Assembly (NCBI RefSeq): GCF_002327105.1
Contig: NZ_CP023406.1
Location: 1,240,001 to 1,304,000, forward strand
Source of the DNA: Luteimonas chenhongjianii
GTDB taxonomy: Bacteria > Pseudomonadota > Gammaproteobacteria > Xanthomonadales > Xanthomonadaceae
Direction of reading: 5' to 3'
DNA: 64,000 nt
The stretch's first letter is position 1. Every line of letters starts with the position of its first letter. Below the pieces are notes generated by a model, which searched no databases, was not told where the DNA came from, and saw only the letters and a list, made by a program, of their open reading frames with translations. The translations under genes and the position numbers were made by a program. This document shows positions 1 to 8,609 of the stretch, in pieces.

Positions 1-1043
1 AGCCGTTCGTCTATCTGCTGGCCCTGGGCAATCCCACGCAGTATTCGCTCGCCAGCTGGGTCGACGATTCGCCGGTCACGATCACGCTGGAGAACGGCCG
101 CAAATGGTCACCCGGCAATTCCGATGGCCGCAGCCACGGCACGGTGCGACTGATCGATGCGCTCGCCCGTTCCTACAACCAGGCGACGGTGCGGATCGGC
201 GAGGCGGTCGGTACGCGGGCGCTGGCGGATCTGGTGCACGTGCTGGCCGGCGTACGCGCCACGCCCAATCCGTCGCTGACGCTCGGCTCGATGGACCAGA
301 GCCCGTATGCGATGGCGCAGCTCTACCAGTTCCTCGCATCCGGCGGCGAGATCCAGCCGCTGCGCAGCGTGCGCGGGGTCATCGACGAGCAGGGTCGCGT
401 GCTCAGCCGCTACGACAACGCCCCGCGGCCGGCGCAGGAGGGCGATGCGATCGCCGCGCGTCTGGTCACCATCGGCCTGCAGGAGGCGGTGACTTCGGGC
501 ACCGGCCGGCAACTGGTCAACGACGGCCTCGGCCGGCTCAATGCCGCCGGCAAGACCGGCACCAGCAACGATGGCCGCGACAGCTGGTTCGCCGGCTGGA
601 CCGGCGACCATCTGGCCGTGGTCTGGGTGGGCAACGACCAGAACGAACAGACCGGCCTCTACGGGGCGACCGGTGCGATGCGCATCTGGTCGGGCATGTT
701 CGCCCGTCTGCCCAGCGCGCCGCTGGAGGTCAGCAACGACGGCCTGGAGTGGAAGTGGATCGTGCAGTCCAACAGCACCGACGCCGATTGCCCGGGCGCG
801 CGCCGGTTCGCCTTCGTCAGCGGCTATGCGCCGCCGTATCAGCCGTGCCGGGTCTATGATCCGGAGCAGACCTTCATCGACGAGAACGGCAACCTGGTCG
901 ATGCCACCGGCGCACCGGTTCAGCAGGAACGCCGCGGCTGGCGCGAGTGGTTCGGCTTCGGTCGCGACGAGCCCGAAGCCCCGCCTGCAGAGACCGCGCC
1001 GAGCCAGCCTGCGCCGGTACCGTCTCCCGAGGAGTCACCCTGA
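1..1043 (+). CDS. mrcB: Penicillin-binding protein 1B, C-terminal part (5' truncated by window edge)
   Basis: This is the transpeptidase end of a bifunctional class A penicillin-binding protein, which polymerises and cross-links peptidoglycan in the periplasm. The reading frame is open from the window edge, so the glycosyltransferase domain and most of the transpeptidase lie upstream. Visible motifs are the Ser-Tyr-Asn (SxN) box at 171-179 and the Lys-Thr-Gly box at 552-560 (KTGTSND), both typical of penicillin-binding transpeptidases. The tail after about 930 is rich in Pro, Ala and Glu and looks disordered. The stop codon overlaps the start of the next gene, a TPR lipoprotein, by ATGA, so the two are probably translationally coupled. 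Assignment to PBP1b rather than PBP1a rests on the overall look of this C-terminal region and on the lipoprotein partner. Confidence 0.88.
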   Translation, partial: PFVYLLALGNPTQYSLASWVDDSPVTITLENGRKWSPGNSDGRSHGTVRLIDALARSYNQATVRIGEAVGTRALADLVHVLAGVRATPNPSLTLGSMDQSPYAMAQLYQFLASGGEIQPLRSVRGVIDEQGRVLSRYDNAPRPAQEGDAIAARLVTIGLQEAVTSGTGRQLVNDGLGRLNAAGKTGTSNDGRDSWFAGWTGDHLAVVWVGNDQNEQTGLYGATGAMRIWSGMFARLPSAPLEVSNDGLEWKWIVQSNSTDADCPGARRFAFVSGYAPPYQPCRVYDPEQTFIDENGNLVDATGAPVQQERRGWREWFGFGRDEPEAPPAETAPSQPAPVPSPEESP

Positions 1044-1576
1044 TGAGTCCAGCCCGTTTCCTGCCGCGCGTCGCCGCGCTTGCCGCAGCCCTTGCGTTGG
1101 CTGCCTGTGCCAGCCAGTCGCCGACGACGGCGGACGCCGCGCCCGTGGCCATGATCCCGCCGCAGACCATGGTGCAGGCGATCCGCGCCGCAGCCGGCGA
1201 CGGCGACGGCGAACTCGCGGTCCAGCCGCTGCGCGACCCGATGGTCGAGGACCTGCGCGAGCGTGCGGTCGCGCTCGAAGGGCAGGGCGATCTCGACGGG
1301 GCCGCAGCCGCGCTCGACCAGGCGCTGGAGATCGTCGACGGCGATCCGGCATTGCTGCAGGAGCGCGCCGAGGTCGCGATCCTGCAGAACGACTTCACGC
1401 GCGCCACCGAGCTGGCCGAGCGCGCATATGCGCTCGGCGCGCAGGTGGGCCCGCTGTGCCGACGCCACTGGATCACGCTCGAGCAGGTCCGCCTGTCCAC
1501 CGGCGATGCCGCTGGCGCGGTGCAGGCGCGCGGCCAGGCCGACGGCTGTCGCGTCGCCGGGCCCACACGCTACTGA
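1043..1576 (+). CDS. TPR-containing lipoprotein, candidate PBP1b activator (LpoP-like)
   Basis: This encodes a 177-residue lipoprotein. The N-terminus is a hydrophobic signal ending in a Leu-Ala-Ala-Cys lipobox with the lipidated Cys at residue 22. The ATG at 1043 was chosen because it puts the signal peptide at the N-terminus and overlaps the mrcB stop. After an Ala/Thr-rich linker, residues 55-170 contain helix pairs of tetratricopeptide character (alternating small residues in GDLDGAAAALDQAL and NDFTRATELAERA). In Pseudomonas aeruginosa a TPR lipoprotein, LpoP, is encoded beside PBP1b and activates it. The same position and architecture suggest the same job here, but that is inference from context; sequence identity to LpoP was not tested. 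Confidence 0.75.
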   Translation: MSPARFLPRVAALAAALALAACASQSPTTADAAPVAMIPPQTMVQAIRAAAGDGDGELAVQPLRDPMVEDLRERAVALEGQGDLDGAAAALDQALEIVDGDPALLQERAEVAILQNDFTRATELAERAYALGAQVGPLCRRHWITLEQVRLSTGDAAGAVQARGQADGCRVAGPTRY

Positions 1577-1597
1577 GTGCGGTGACGGGCCCGCTCC

Positions 1598-3703
1598 GTG
1601 CTCGACGCACCTGACGCCGGGCTTGCCGCGCGCAGCCTCGCGGCGCTCGTCGAGGGCGGCGCACTGGCCGAGCGGATTCCCGCGTTCCGGCCACGCGCCG
1701 CGCAGCAGGCGCTGGCGGGCTCGGTCGCCGACGCGATCGACCGACGCAGCACGTTGCTGGCCGAAGCCGGTACCGGCACAGGCAAGACGTTCGCGTATCT
1801 GGTGCCGGCACTGCTGTCGGGCCTCAAGACCATCGTCTCCACCGGCACCCGCGCCCTGCAGGACCAGCTGTTCCATCGGGACCTGCCCCGGGTACGCGAT
1901 GCGCTCGGCAGCGGCCTGCGCAGTGCGCTGCTCAAGGGCCGCGCGAACTATCTGTGCCTGTACCGGCTCGAACAGGCGCGCGGCGAACCGCGACTGACCT
2001 CGCGCGAGCAGATCAATCCTGATCAGAGCCGCCAGTTCCAGCGCATCGTCGCCTGGGCCGGACGCACGCGCATGGGCGACATGGCCGAGCTCGACGGCCT
2101 GCCCGAAGACACGCCGCTGCTGCCACTGGTCACCTCGACGGTCGACAACTGCCTCGGCAACGAATGCCCGTTCTGGAGCGAGTGCTTCCTGGTCCAGGCG
2201 CGGCAGCGTGCGCAGGCAGCCGACGTGGTCGTGGTCAACCACCATCTGCTGCTGGCCGATCTGGCGCTCAAGCAGGAGGGCTTCGGCGAGATCCTGCCGG
2301 GCGCGCAGGTCTTCATCGTCGACGAGGCGCACCAGCTGCCCGAGCTCGCCGCGCAGTTCTTCGGTGAAGGCATGAGCGCGCGGCCCCTGGTCGAGCTGGC
2401 GCGCGACGCGATCGCCGAATGCAAGGACGTGCCCGGCGCACTGCCGGTGCTGCAGGCACCGGCGCATCTGCTCGACGTGGCGACGCGCGGCCTGCGCAGC
2501 GCGATGGACGGCCTGCCGGCCCGTGGTACCCGCTACCGCGCGCTGTACGAGCCCGCGGTCGAGGACGCGCTGCATGCGCTCGATGATGCGCTGGTGCATC
2601 TGCGCGACGCGCTTGCGCCCCTGCGCGAGGCTTCCCCCGGACTGGACAGCTGCCACGCCCGCGCGCAGCTCTTCGTCGCCCGGCTGCGGCGCTGGAACGA
2701 CGGCAGCGCCGCAGCCGGTTCGATGTTCGACGATGACGATGACGACCACGATAACGATGCCGAAGCGGCACCCTCGGCCGTGGACGCGCCTGCGGCCGAC
2801 GACGGCGTGCTTTGGTACGAGCTCACACCGCGCGGCTTCCGCCTGCAGCGCACGCCGCTCGACGTCTCCGCGCCGTTGCGGGCGCATCGCGAAGCCTCGC
2901 GCGCGGCCTGGGTGTTCACTTCGGCGACGCTGGCGGTCGACGGCAGCTTCGACCACGTCGCCCAACGCCTCGGCATCGAGGCCCCGCAGACGCTGCTGAC
3001 GCCGAGCCCGTTCGACTGGCCGCACCAGGCGCTATGCTATCTGCCGCCGAAGCTGCCGCAGCCCGCTTCGCAGGACTACACGCGCGCGGTGGTCGATGCG
3101 GTGCTGCCGGTGCTCGAGGCCTCGGGCGGTCGCGCCTTCCTGCTGTTCGCCTCGCACCGCGCCCTGCGCGAGACCGCGGCCCTGCTGCGCGACGGCAGTC
3201 GCGACTGTCCATGGCCGCTGTTCGTACAGGGCGAAGCCCCGCGGCACGTGCTGCTGCAGCGCTTCCGCGAATCCGGCAACGGCGTGCTGCTGGGCGCGGC
3301 GAGTTTCCGCGAGGGGGTCGACGTGGCCGGCGGCGCGCTGAGTGTCGTCGTCATCGACAAGTTGCCGTTCGCCGCGCCCGACGACCCGGTATTCGAAGCG
3401 CGGCTGGATGCGATCCGCCGCAGTGGCGGCAATCCCTTCCGCGACGAACAGTTGCCGCAGGCGGTCATCGCCCTCAAGCAGGGCGTCGGCCGCTTGATCC
3501 GCACCGAACACGATCGCGGCGTACTGGTGCTGTGCGATCCGCGCCTGCTCGGCCGCAGCTATGGCGGTGTCTTCCTCGACTCGCTGCCGCCGCTGCCGCG
3601 CACGCGCGAAATCTCGACGGTCGCTGCGTTCTTCACTGCGCCTGCGACAATGCCGGCGGGCGCGCCCGCGCCTGTCCCGCTCCCGGAAACCCTGCCGTCA
3701 TGA
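1598..3703 (+). CDS. yoaA: Fe-S cluster DNA helicase, YoaA/DinG family
   Basis: This is a 701-residue superfamily 2 helicase of the XPD/DinG type, an ATP-dependent 5'-3' DNA helicase family with roles in repair. Walker A is GTGTGKT at residues 58-64, and the DEAH box (DEAHQLPE) lies near residue 242. Four cysteines at residues 120, 185, 190 and 196 have the spacing expected of a 4Fe-4S domain between the Walker motifs. Late motifs include GVGRLIRT near residue 629. A very acidic stretch of Asp residues near residue 375 looks like a lineage-specific loop. The start is GTG at 1598; no earlier in-frame start is attractive. tsaB follows with an ATGA overlap, the same pairing as yoaA and tsaB in Escherichia coli, which favours YoaA over DinG. 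Confidence 0.88.
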   Translation: MLDAPDAGLAARSLAALVEGGALAERIPAFRPRAAQQALAGSVADAIDRRSTLLAEAGTGTGKTFAYLVPALLSGLKTIVSTGTRALQDQLFHRDLPRVRDALGSGLRSALLKGRANYLCLYRLEQARGEPRLTSREQINPDQSRQFQRIVAWAGRTRMGDMAELDGLPEDTPLLPLVTSTVDNCLGNECPFWSECFLVQARQRAQAADVVVVNHHLLLADLALKQEGFGEILPGAQVFIVDEAHQLPELAAQFFGEGMSARPLVELARDAIAECKDVPGALPVLQAPAHLLDVATRGLRSAMDGLPARGTRYRALYEPAVEDALHALDDALVHLRDALAPLREASPGLDSCHARAQLFVARLRRWNDGSAAAGSMFDDDDDDHDNDAEAAPSAVDAPAADDGVLWYELTPRGFRLQRTPLDVSAPLRAHREASRAAWVFTSATLAVDGSFDHVAQRLGIEAPQTLLTPSPFDWPHQALCYLPPKLPQPASQDYTRAVVDAVLPVLEASGGRAFLLFASHRALRETAALLRDGSRDCPWPLFVQGEAPRHVLLQRFRESGNGVLLGAASFREGVDVAGGALSVVVIDKLPFAAPDDPVFEARLDAIRRSGGNPFRDEQLPQAVIALKQGVGRLIRTEHDRGVLVLCDPRLLGRSYGGVFLDSLPPLPRTREISTVAAFFTAPATMPAGAPAPVPLPETLPS

Positions 3704-4437
3704 AACTGCTCGCATTCGAAACCGCCACCGAGGCCTGCTCCGTCGCCGTGTACGACGACGGCCGGGTACTGGAACGGTTCGAGATCGCGCCGCGCAGGCA
3801 CGCCGAGCTCGCGCTGCCCTGGGCCGAGGCCCTGCTGGCCGAGGCCGGTGTCGCCCGTGGACAGCTCGACGCGATCGCCGTCGGCCGGGGGCCGGGCGCG
3901 TTCACCGGCGTGCGTCTGGCGATCGCGCTGGCGCAGGGGATCGCGCTGGCACTTGAGCGGCCGGTCGTCGCGCTCTCGTCGCTGGAGGTACTGGCGATGC
4001 GCGCCGACGTCGCCCCGGGCACTCCGGTACTCGCGGCGATCGATGCACGGATGGGCGAGGTCTACAGCCAGGCCTTCGTGCGCGAGGCGCAAGGCCTGCG
4101 GCCGTTGGCGCCTGCGCACGTCGGTGCGCCCGACGTCATCGAGCTGCCGGGTGACGCGACGGGTTGGGCGGGGGTGGGCACCGGATTCTCCGCGGCGGAG
4201 GCTGCGCTGCAGACGCGACTGGCCCCGCGGTTCTCGACCGTCGATGCGCTGGCGCTGCCGCGTGCCGGCGATCTGGCGCGGCTCGCCGCGGCAGCGTATG
4301 CGCGTGGCGAGGCGGTCGCCCCGGAGCGGGTCGAGCCGGCCTATCTGCGCGACAACGTCGCGCTGACCCTCGTCGAGCAGGTGGCCCTTCGCGCGGCCCG
4401 GCGCGCCGCGGAACCGGGCGCGCCGGACGCGCCCTGA
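3700..4437 (+). CDS. tsaB: tRNA threonylcarbamoyladenosine biosynthesis protein TsaB
   Basis: This 245-residue protein is TsaB, the partner of TsaD, TsaE and TsaC in making the t6A modification at position 37 of ANN-decoding tRNAs. It has the ASKHA fold start (LAFETATEACSVAV) and the diagnostic GRGPGAFTGVR segment at about residues 66-76. Length fits the family (about 230 residues). The ATG at 3700 overlaps the helicase stop by four bases. A short basic and Ala-rich tail after residue 220 is probably disordered. The gene was first visible as part of a longer open frame running back into the helicase gene; the internal ATG gives the family N-terminus exactly. Confidence 0.92.
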   Translation: MKLLAFETATEACSVAVYDDGRVLERFEIAPRRHAELALPWAEALLAEAGVARGQLDAIAVGRGPGAFTGVRLAIALAQGIALALERPVVALSSLEVLAMRADVAPGTPVLAAIDARMGEVYSQAFVREAQGLRPLAPAHVGAPDVIELPGDATGWAGVGTGFSAAEAALQTRLAPRFSTVDALALPRAGDLARLAAAAYARGEAVAPERVEPAYLRDNVALTLVEQVALRAARRAAEPGAPDAP

Positions 4438-4466
4438 CTCTTTCCCTGACCGCCCAGGAGCGCCGC

Positions 4467-5108
4467 ATGACACCTACGCCCGCCCCGTCCCCCTGGCGCG
4501 CCGGACACCGCGGCGCCCGCCTGCGCCGCTGGTTGCACCGCGAAGCGCTGCCGATGATCTGCCTGCTCGCCCTGCTGCTGGTCGCGCGCTCCTCGCTCGC
4601 CAACCACTACTACGTGCCCAGCGGGTCCATGGAACCGGCGCTGGCACCCGGCGACCGGGTGGTCGTCGACATGCGTGCCTATGGCTTGCGCGTTCCGTTC
4701 AGCCAGTTGACCCTGTGGCCGGGCGATCCGCTCGCGCCGGGCGACGTGGTCGTGTTCCGCTCGCCGTCGGACAACGTGCGCCTGATCAAGCGCGTGGTCG
4801 CGGTGGCCGGCGACCGCGTCGACCTCGTCGATGGCCGCCTCGCGATCAATGGCACGCCGCTGGCCGCGCAGCCGGGCGGACCGGAAGATTTCGGTGACGT
4901 CCAGGTCGTGCTCAACCTGGACGATGGCGGTGGTCCCGATCTGCACAACCTGGTGGTCCCTGACGGCCAGGTGCTCGTGCTCGGCGATCATCGCGGCGCC
5001 AGCATCGACGGGCGGTACTTCGGTTTCGTGCCCGCGGCGTCGATCTACGGCCAGGCCCGCGGCGTGTTCTGGCGCAGCGGCGAAGGCTTCGGCTGGCGCC
5101 GCCTCTAG
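4467..5108 (+). CDS. lepB: Signal peptidase I (S26 family)
   Basis: This encodes a 213-residue membrane-anchored serine/lysine protease that removes Sec signal peptides on the periplasmic side. One transmembrane segment lies at about residues 29-44. It is followed by the Ser box PSGSMEPAL with nucleophile Ser54 and by the Lys box RLIKRVVA with general base Lys108. The conserved GDH near residue 180 (VLGDHRGASIDGRYFG) is also present. A Shine-Dalgarno-like CAGGAG at 4455-4460 supports the ATG at 4467. The protein is shorter than the two-TM LepB of enterobacteria and is not beside rnc/era, so it may be a second, paralogous signal peptidase; the main lepB could be elsewhere in the genome. Confidence 0.87.
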   Translation: MTPTPAPSPWRAGHRGARLRRWLHREALPMICLLALLLVARSSLANHYYVPSGSMEPALAPGDRVVVDMRAYGLRVPFSQLTLWPGDPLAPGDVVVFRSPSDNVRLIKRVVAVAGDRVDLVDGRLAINGTPLAAQPGGPEDFGDVQVVLNLDDGGGPDLHNLVVPDGQVLVLGDHRGASIDGRYFGFVPAASIYGQARGVFWRSGEGFGWRRL

Positions 5109-5124
5109 TCCTGGCCGAGCGGGC

Positions 5125-5150
5125 TGGCGAGCGATGCGGCTTGCTCGCCA
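5125..5150. terminator. Hairpin between convergent genes
   Basis: An 8-bp inverted repeat (TGGCGAGC at 5125-5132, GCTCGCCA at 5143-5150) with a 10-nt loop sits between the ends of the convergent signal peptidase and tonB genes. There is no T-run on either side, so it is at best an imperfect bidirectional terminator. Confidence 0.35.
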
Positions 5151-5195
5151 CCGTCGCGCGGGCTCCACAGGCCGCCGCGCCGCACGCGCGCTGCT

Positions 5196-6068
5196 TCAAC
5201 GATCGTCGATCAGCTCGCCGCCCGGCAGGAAGTTCCAGGTGCGGGTGACATGCAGCACGTCGACCTCCTCGCTGGTCGCCGGCAGCGGCGGGTAGGGTTC
5301 GGCAAGGCGGGCGATCGACAGCGCGGCGTCGTCGAGCAGCGGGATCCCGCTGCTGCGGATGATGTCCGAACGCTCGACCGAGCCGTCGCGACGGATCGCC
5401 ACGCTGATCACCAGCTCGCCGGCAAGCTGGCGGCGCCGGGCCTCGTCGGGATAGTTGAGGTTGCCGACGCGCTCCACCCGGTCGACCCACTGCCGCAGAT
5501 ACGCAGCGTAGACGTACTCCTGCGTGCTCGCCGATACGAACTTGCGCTTGGGCCTGCGCGCATAGCGCTCCGAACGCAGGTGGATCTCGGCCGCCAGCCG
5601 GGCCATCTCGAGATCGCGCTCGATCTTCTCCGGCCCGCGCGGCAGCGTCGAAGGATCGGCCTGCCGGGTCGGGTCCTCGGTCGGCAGGGCGGTGTCGCCG
5701 CGGGTGCTGGCAACCACCCGGTCGCGGGGCGGTGGCTGCGCGTCGGGCGATTGCGCGCGCATCTCCATCGGCGCGACGCCGGTGCTGTCCTGCGGCACCT
5801 GGCCGAGCTGGGCCTCGCGCGGGCGGTTGCTGCGTTCGTGCTCGCCGCCGCCCTGGTTGCTGGCCTGGGCGAGAAAATCGGCCTGGGCCTGGGTCAGCGG
5901 GCTGGTGGTCTCGGTGAGGATCACATCCAGCGTCGGCATCACCGGCGCGGCATCCTCGCTGGCGAAGCCGATGCCGAGCACCAGCAGGCCGTGCACCAGC
6001 AGCGACAGGACCAGCGTCGCACCCAGGCGCGCGCGGTCGTCGATCTGCGGCGGCGCAGCGGTAGACAC
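5196..6068 (-). CDS. tonB: Energy transducer TonB-family protein
   Basis: This is a TonB-family protein of about 290 residues that couples the inner-membrane proton gradient to outer-membrane receptors. It has an N-terminal transmembrane anchor (residues about 12-32, LGATLVLSLLVHGLLVLG with the His typical of TonB anchors). A long Gln/Pro/Arg-rich periplasmic spacer follows, then a C-terminal TonB domain with the YPDEARRRQLAGELVI signature. The frame is open upstream into gshB; the GTG at 6066-6068, 14 nt after the gshB stop, puts the anchor at the expected place, but the ribosome site is weak and the start is uncertain. It follows gshB on the same strand, the order known from Pseudomonas. 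Confidence 0.85.
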   Translation of the reverse strand: MSTAAPPQIDDRARLGATLVLSLLVHGLLVLGIGFASEDAAPVMPTLDVILTETTSPLTQAQADFLAQASNQGGGEHERSNRPREAQLGQVPQDSTGVAPMEMRAQSPDAQPPPRDRVVASTRGDTALPTEDPTRQADPSTLPRGPEKIERDLEMARLAAEIHLRSERYARRPKRKFVSASTQEYVYAAYLRQWVDRVERVGNLNYPDEARRRQLAGELVISVAIRRDGSVERSDIIRSSGIPLLDDAALSIARLAEPYPPLPATSEEVDVLHVTRTWNFLPGGELIDDR

Positions 6069-6082
6069 GTCGCGAACGGCTG

Positions 6083-7051
6083 TCAGCGCGCGGACGATGC
6101 GACCGGGCCGCGCTCGATCGCATCGAACAGCAGGCCGGCGATATTGGTGCCGTAGGCGGCGTCGATCTCGCGGATGCAGGTGGGGCTGGTGACGTTGACC
6201 TCGGTCAGCCAGTCGCCGATCACGTCGAGACCGACGAAGCGCATGCCGCGCGCGGCCAGCGCCGGGCCGACCTGCGCCGCGATCCAGCGGTCGCGTTCGC
6301 TCAGCGGGCGCGCCTCGCCGCGGCCGCCGGCGGCCAGGTTGCCGCGGAACTCGTCGCCTTGCGGAATCCGCGCCAGGCAATAGTCGACCGGAACGCCGTC
6401 GATGAGCAGGATGCGCTTGTCGCCGTCGACGATCTCCGGCAGGTAGCGCTGCGCCATCGCCAGCCGGCGTCCGCCGTCGGTCAGCGTCTCGAGGATCACG
6501 TTGAGGTTCGCGTCGCCGGCGACGGCGCGGAAGATCGAGCGTCCGCCCATGCCGTCGAGCGGCTTGAGCACCGCGTCCCGGTGCTCGGCGACGAAGGCTT
6601 TGAGCGAGGCCGCGTCACGGCTGACCAGCGTCGGCGGGCAGCACTGCGGGAAGGCCAGCGCGCCGAGCTTCTCGTTCATGTCGCGCAGGCCCTGGGGGTC
6701 GTTGACGATCCAGGCCCCCTGGCGCTGCGCGACGCTCAGGATCTGGGTGTCGCCCACGAACTCGGGATCGACCGGTGGATCCTTGCGCATCAGCACCACG
6801 TCGCCCTCGCCGAAACGGCGCAGGCTCGACGCGCCGAGCGTGTACCAGTCGGTGGGATCCTCGCGCACGTCCAGTGGCGCCACGCGCGCCACCGCGTCGC
6901 CGCCGACCATGGCCAGGCCGCCGGGGATGACGTAATGCAGGCGATGGCCGCGCCGCCGGGCCTCGAGCAGCATTGCGAACGTGGAGTCCTTGGCGATCGT
7001 GATCGACGCGATCGGATCCATCACCACGACGACATCCAGGGGCATGCGCAT
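6083..7051 (-). CDS. gshB: Glutathione synthetase
   Basis: This 322-residue ATP-grasp ligase joins gamma-glutamylcysteine and glycine to make glutathione in the cytoplasm. The N-terminus (VVVMDPIASITIAKDSTFAML) and the glycine-rich ATP loop (LKPLDGMGGRSIF at about residues 161-173) match proteobacterial GshB, as do the family length and the ending TEVNVTSPTCIREID. Two Met codons, at 7051 and 7045, are both possible starts. It is divergent from pilG across a 179-bp gap that must hold promoters for both directions. Confidence 0.95.
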   Translation of the reverse strand: MRMPLDVVVVMDPIASITIAKDSTFAMLLEARRRGHRLHYVIPGGLAMVGGDAVARVAPLDVREDPTDWYTLGASSLRRFGEGDVVLMRKDPPVDPEFVGDTQILSVAQRQGAWIVNDPQGLRDMNEKLGALAFPQCCPPTLVSRDAASLKAFVAEHRDAVLKPLDGMGGRSIFRAVAGDANLNVILETLTDGGRRLAMAQRYLPEIVDGDKRILLIDGVPVDYCLARIPQGDEFRGNLAAGGRGEARPLSERDRWIAAQVGPALAARGMRFVGLDVIGDWLTEVNVTSPTCIREIDAAYGTNIAGLLFDAIERGPVASSAR

Positions 7052-7146
7052 GACCTGCGGCTTGGGAGGCGCACGATCTTATCAGGGGCGCACGCATGCG
7101 CTGCGGCGGCTATTTCGAGGCGATGTGCACAAACCGCATCGAAACC

Positions 7147-7177
7147 TTGACAGCTGCATGTCGAGCCGGGGTATAAC
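7147..7177 (+). promoter_or_regulatory. Putative sigma70-type promoter of the pil-chp operon
   Basis: A perfect TTGACA at 7147-7152 is followed, 19 nt later, by TATAAC at 7172-7177 (18 nt if the hexamer is read as GTATAA). It sits 54 nt upstream of the pilG ATG in the only substantial gap before the operon. A strong GGGGAGA ribosome site precedes pilG. The spacer is one or two bases longer than ideal. Confidence 0.55.
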
Positions 7178-7230
7178 TCCGTCCTGCTCTGGCGCGCGAA
7201 GACTCCGCGCCACGCATCAGGGGAGAACGC

Positions 7231-7635
7231 ATGACCAGTGACGACAAGCCGTCCTCCGGCAGCCTCGACGGGCTCCGGGTGATGGTGATCGATGACTCGC
7301 GCACCATCCGCCGCACGGCCGAGACGCTGCTGCGCCGCGAGGGCGCCGAGGTGGTCACGGCTGTCGACGGGTTCGAGGCGCTGGCGAAGATCGCCGAGCA
7401 CAAGCCGCAGATCATCTTCGTCGACATCATGATGCCGCGGCTGGACGGCTATCAGACCTGTGCGTTGATCAAGAACAACCAGGTGTTCCGCAATACGCCG
7501 GTGATCATGCTGTCGTCCAAGGACGGCCTGTTCGACAAGGCGCGCGGCCGCATCGTCGGCTCCGAGCAGTACGTCACCAAGCCGTTCACGCGCGAGGAAC
7601 TCCTCGACGCGATCCGCACACACGTCACCGCCTGA
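7231..7635 (+). CDS. pilG: Twitching motility response regulator PilG
   Basis: This is a 134-residue single-domain CheY-like receiver. Asp21/Asp22 form the acidic pocket (VIDDSRTIRR), Asp65 is the phosphoacceptor (FVDIMMPRLDG), and Thr/Lys near residues 95-117 (LSSKD, TKPFT) complete the switch. In the Pil-Chp pathway of Pseudomonas, PilG is phosphorylated by ChpA and promotes pilus extension and cAMP signalling. It is first in the operon, downstream of a clear promoter-like sequence, with an aggggaga ribosome site before the ATG. Its 16-residue N-terminal extension before the receiver is usual for PilG. Confidence 0.92.
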   Translation: MTSDDKPSSGSLDGLRVMVIDDSRTIRRTAETLLRREGAEVVTAVDGFEALAKIAEHKPQIIFVDIMMPRLDGYQTCALIKNNQVFRNTPVIMLSSKDGLFDKARGRIVGSEQYVTKPFTREELLDAIRTHVTA

Positions 7636-7646
7636 GGGGGCAGGAC

Positions 7647-8012
7647 ATGGCTCGCATCCTGTTGATCGAGGATTCTCCGACCGACACCGCCGTGCTGACC
7701 CAGTGGCTCGAACGCCACGGGCACCAGGTCACGGCATTGGACAACGCCGAGGACGGCATCGCGAGCTGCAAGCGCGATCGCCCCGACCTCGTGCTGATGG
7801 ACGTGGTGCTGCCGGGCATGAGCGGGTTCCATGCCACGCGTGCGCTGGCCAAGGATGCCGACACCGCCAGCATCCCGGTCATCATCATCAGCACCAAGGG
7901 CATGGAAACCGACCGCATGTGGGGCATGCGTCAGGGGGCCAAGGGTTACATCGTCAAGCCGCCGACCGAGGATGCGCTGATCGAGCAGGTCAACGCGGTT
8001 CTGGCCGGCTGA
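7647..8012 (+). CDS. pilH: Twitching motility response regulator PilH
   Basis: This is a 121-residue single-domain receiver with Asp52 as phosphoacceptor (LVLMDVVLPGMSG) and the conserved Lys in VKPPTED. In Pseudomonas, PilH is the second output regulator of ChpA and opposes or damps PilG signalling. It starts 11 nt after pilG with a good GGGGCAGGA ribosome site. Its stop overlaps the pilI start by ATGA-type overlap at 8012, pointing to coupled translation. Confidence 0.92.
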   Translation: MARILLIEDSPTDTAVLTQWLERHGHQVTALDNAEDGIASCKRDRPDLVLMDVVLPGMSGFHATRALAKDADTASIPVIIISTKGMETDRMWGMRQGAKGYIVKPPTEDALIEQVNAVLAG

Positions 8013-8569
8013 TGTCGGCCTCGCCATCCGATGCCGCTGTGGCCGGCGTGTTCGCACTGCTGGCCGAGTACGAGCGTCGCAGCCTCGCCCACAGCGTCGG
8101 CCTGCCCGAGGAACTCGATGCGCCTGGCCTGTGGCGCGGCGTGGGCTATCGCGTCGGCCGCCGCATGCTCGCCTCCTCGTTCGACGAGGTCGTCGAGATC
8201 ATGCCGATACCGCCGGTCACGCCGGTGCCCGGGGCACAGCCGTGGATGCTCGGCGTCGCCAACGTTCGCGGCAGCCTGCTGCCGATCGTCGACCTCAAGC
8301 AGTTCCTCGAAGGCGAACGCACGGTTCTGCACGAAAGCCAGCGCGTGCTGATCGTGCGCCAGCCCGGCGGCGACGTCGCGCTGACGATCGACGAGCTCTT
8401 CGGCCAGCGCAGCTTCCTCGAGGAAGACGAGGTCTCCGCCGACCGGGTCGCCGAGGGCCGCTACGGCCACTTCGTCGATCGCGCCTACGCGCACGCCAAT
8501 GCGACCTGGGGGGTCTTCAGTCTCGACCGCCTCACTCGTACCCCCGAATTCAGACACGCCGCGGCCTGA
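8012..8569 (+). CDS. pilI: CheW-like coupling protein PilI
   Basis: This 185-residue protein has one CheW domain (about residues 40-180) with the signature [19 protein letters not shown]. CheW-type adaptors hold the receptor PilJ and the kinase ChpA in one array at the cell pole. The ATG at 8012 overlaps the pilH stop; it was chosen over longer in-frame versions that would run back through pilH. pilJ follows after 40 nt. Confidence 0.92.
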   Translation: MSASPSDAAVAGVFALLAEYERRSLAHSVGLPEELDAPGLWRGVGYRVGRRMLASSFDEVVEIMPIPPVTPVPGAQPWMLGVANVRGSLLPIVDLKQFLEGERTVLHESQRVLIVRQPGGDVALTIDELFGQRSFLEEDEVSADRVAEGRYGHFVDRAYAHANATWGVFSLDRLTRTPEFRHAAA

Positions 8570-8609
8570 TGGCCGCGCTCGCACTCAAGATCAGGAACGG
8601 AACGCCAGC

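Noticed and set aside
920-3025. A 701-codon minus-strand frame opposite the helicase gene
   Set aside because: This is a composition artefact of high GC3 coding DNA. Its protein is Arg/Gln/Ala-rich and featureless, while the plus-strand frame has all helicase motifs.
7052-7230. Sigma54 promoter for the pil operon
   Set aside because: I looked for the GG-N10-GC type -24/-12 element and did not find a convincing one; the TTGACA/TATAAC pair explains the position better.
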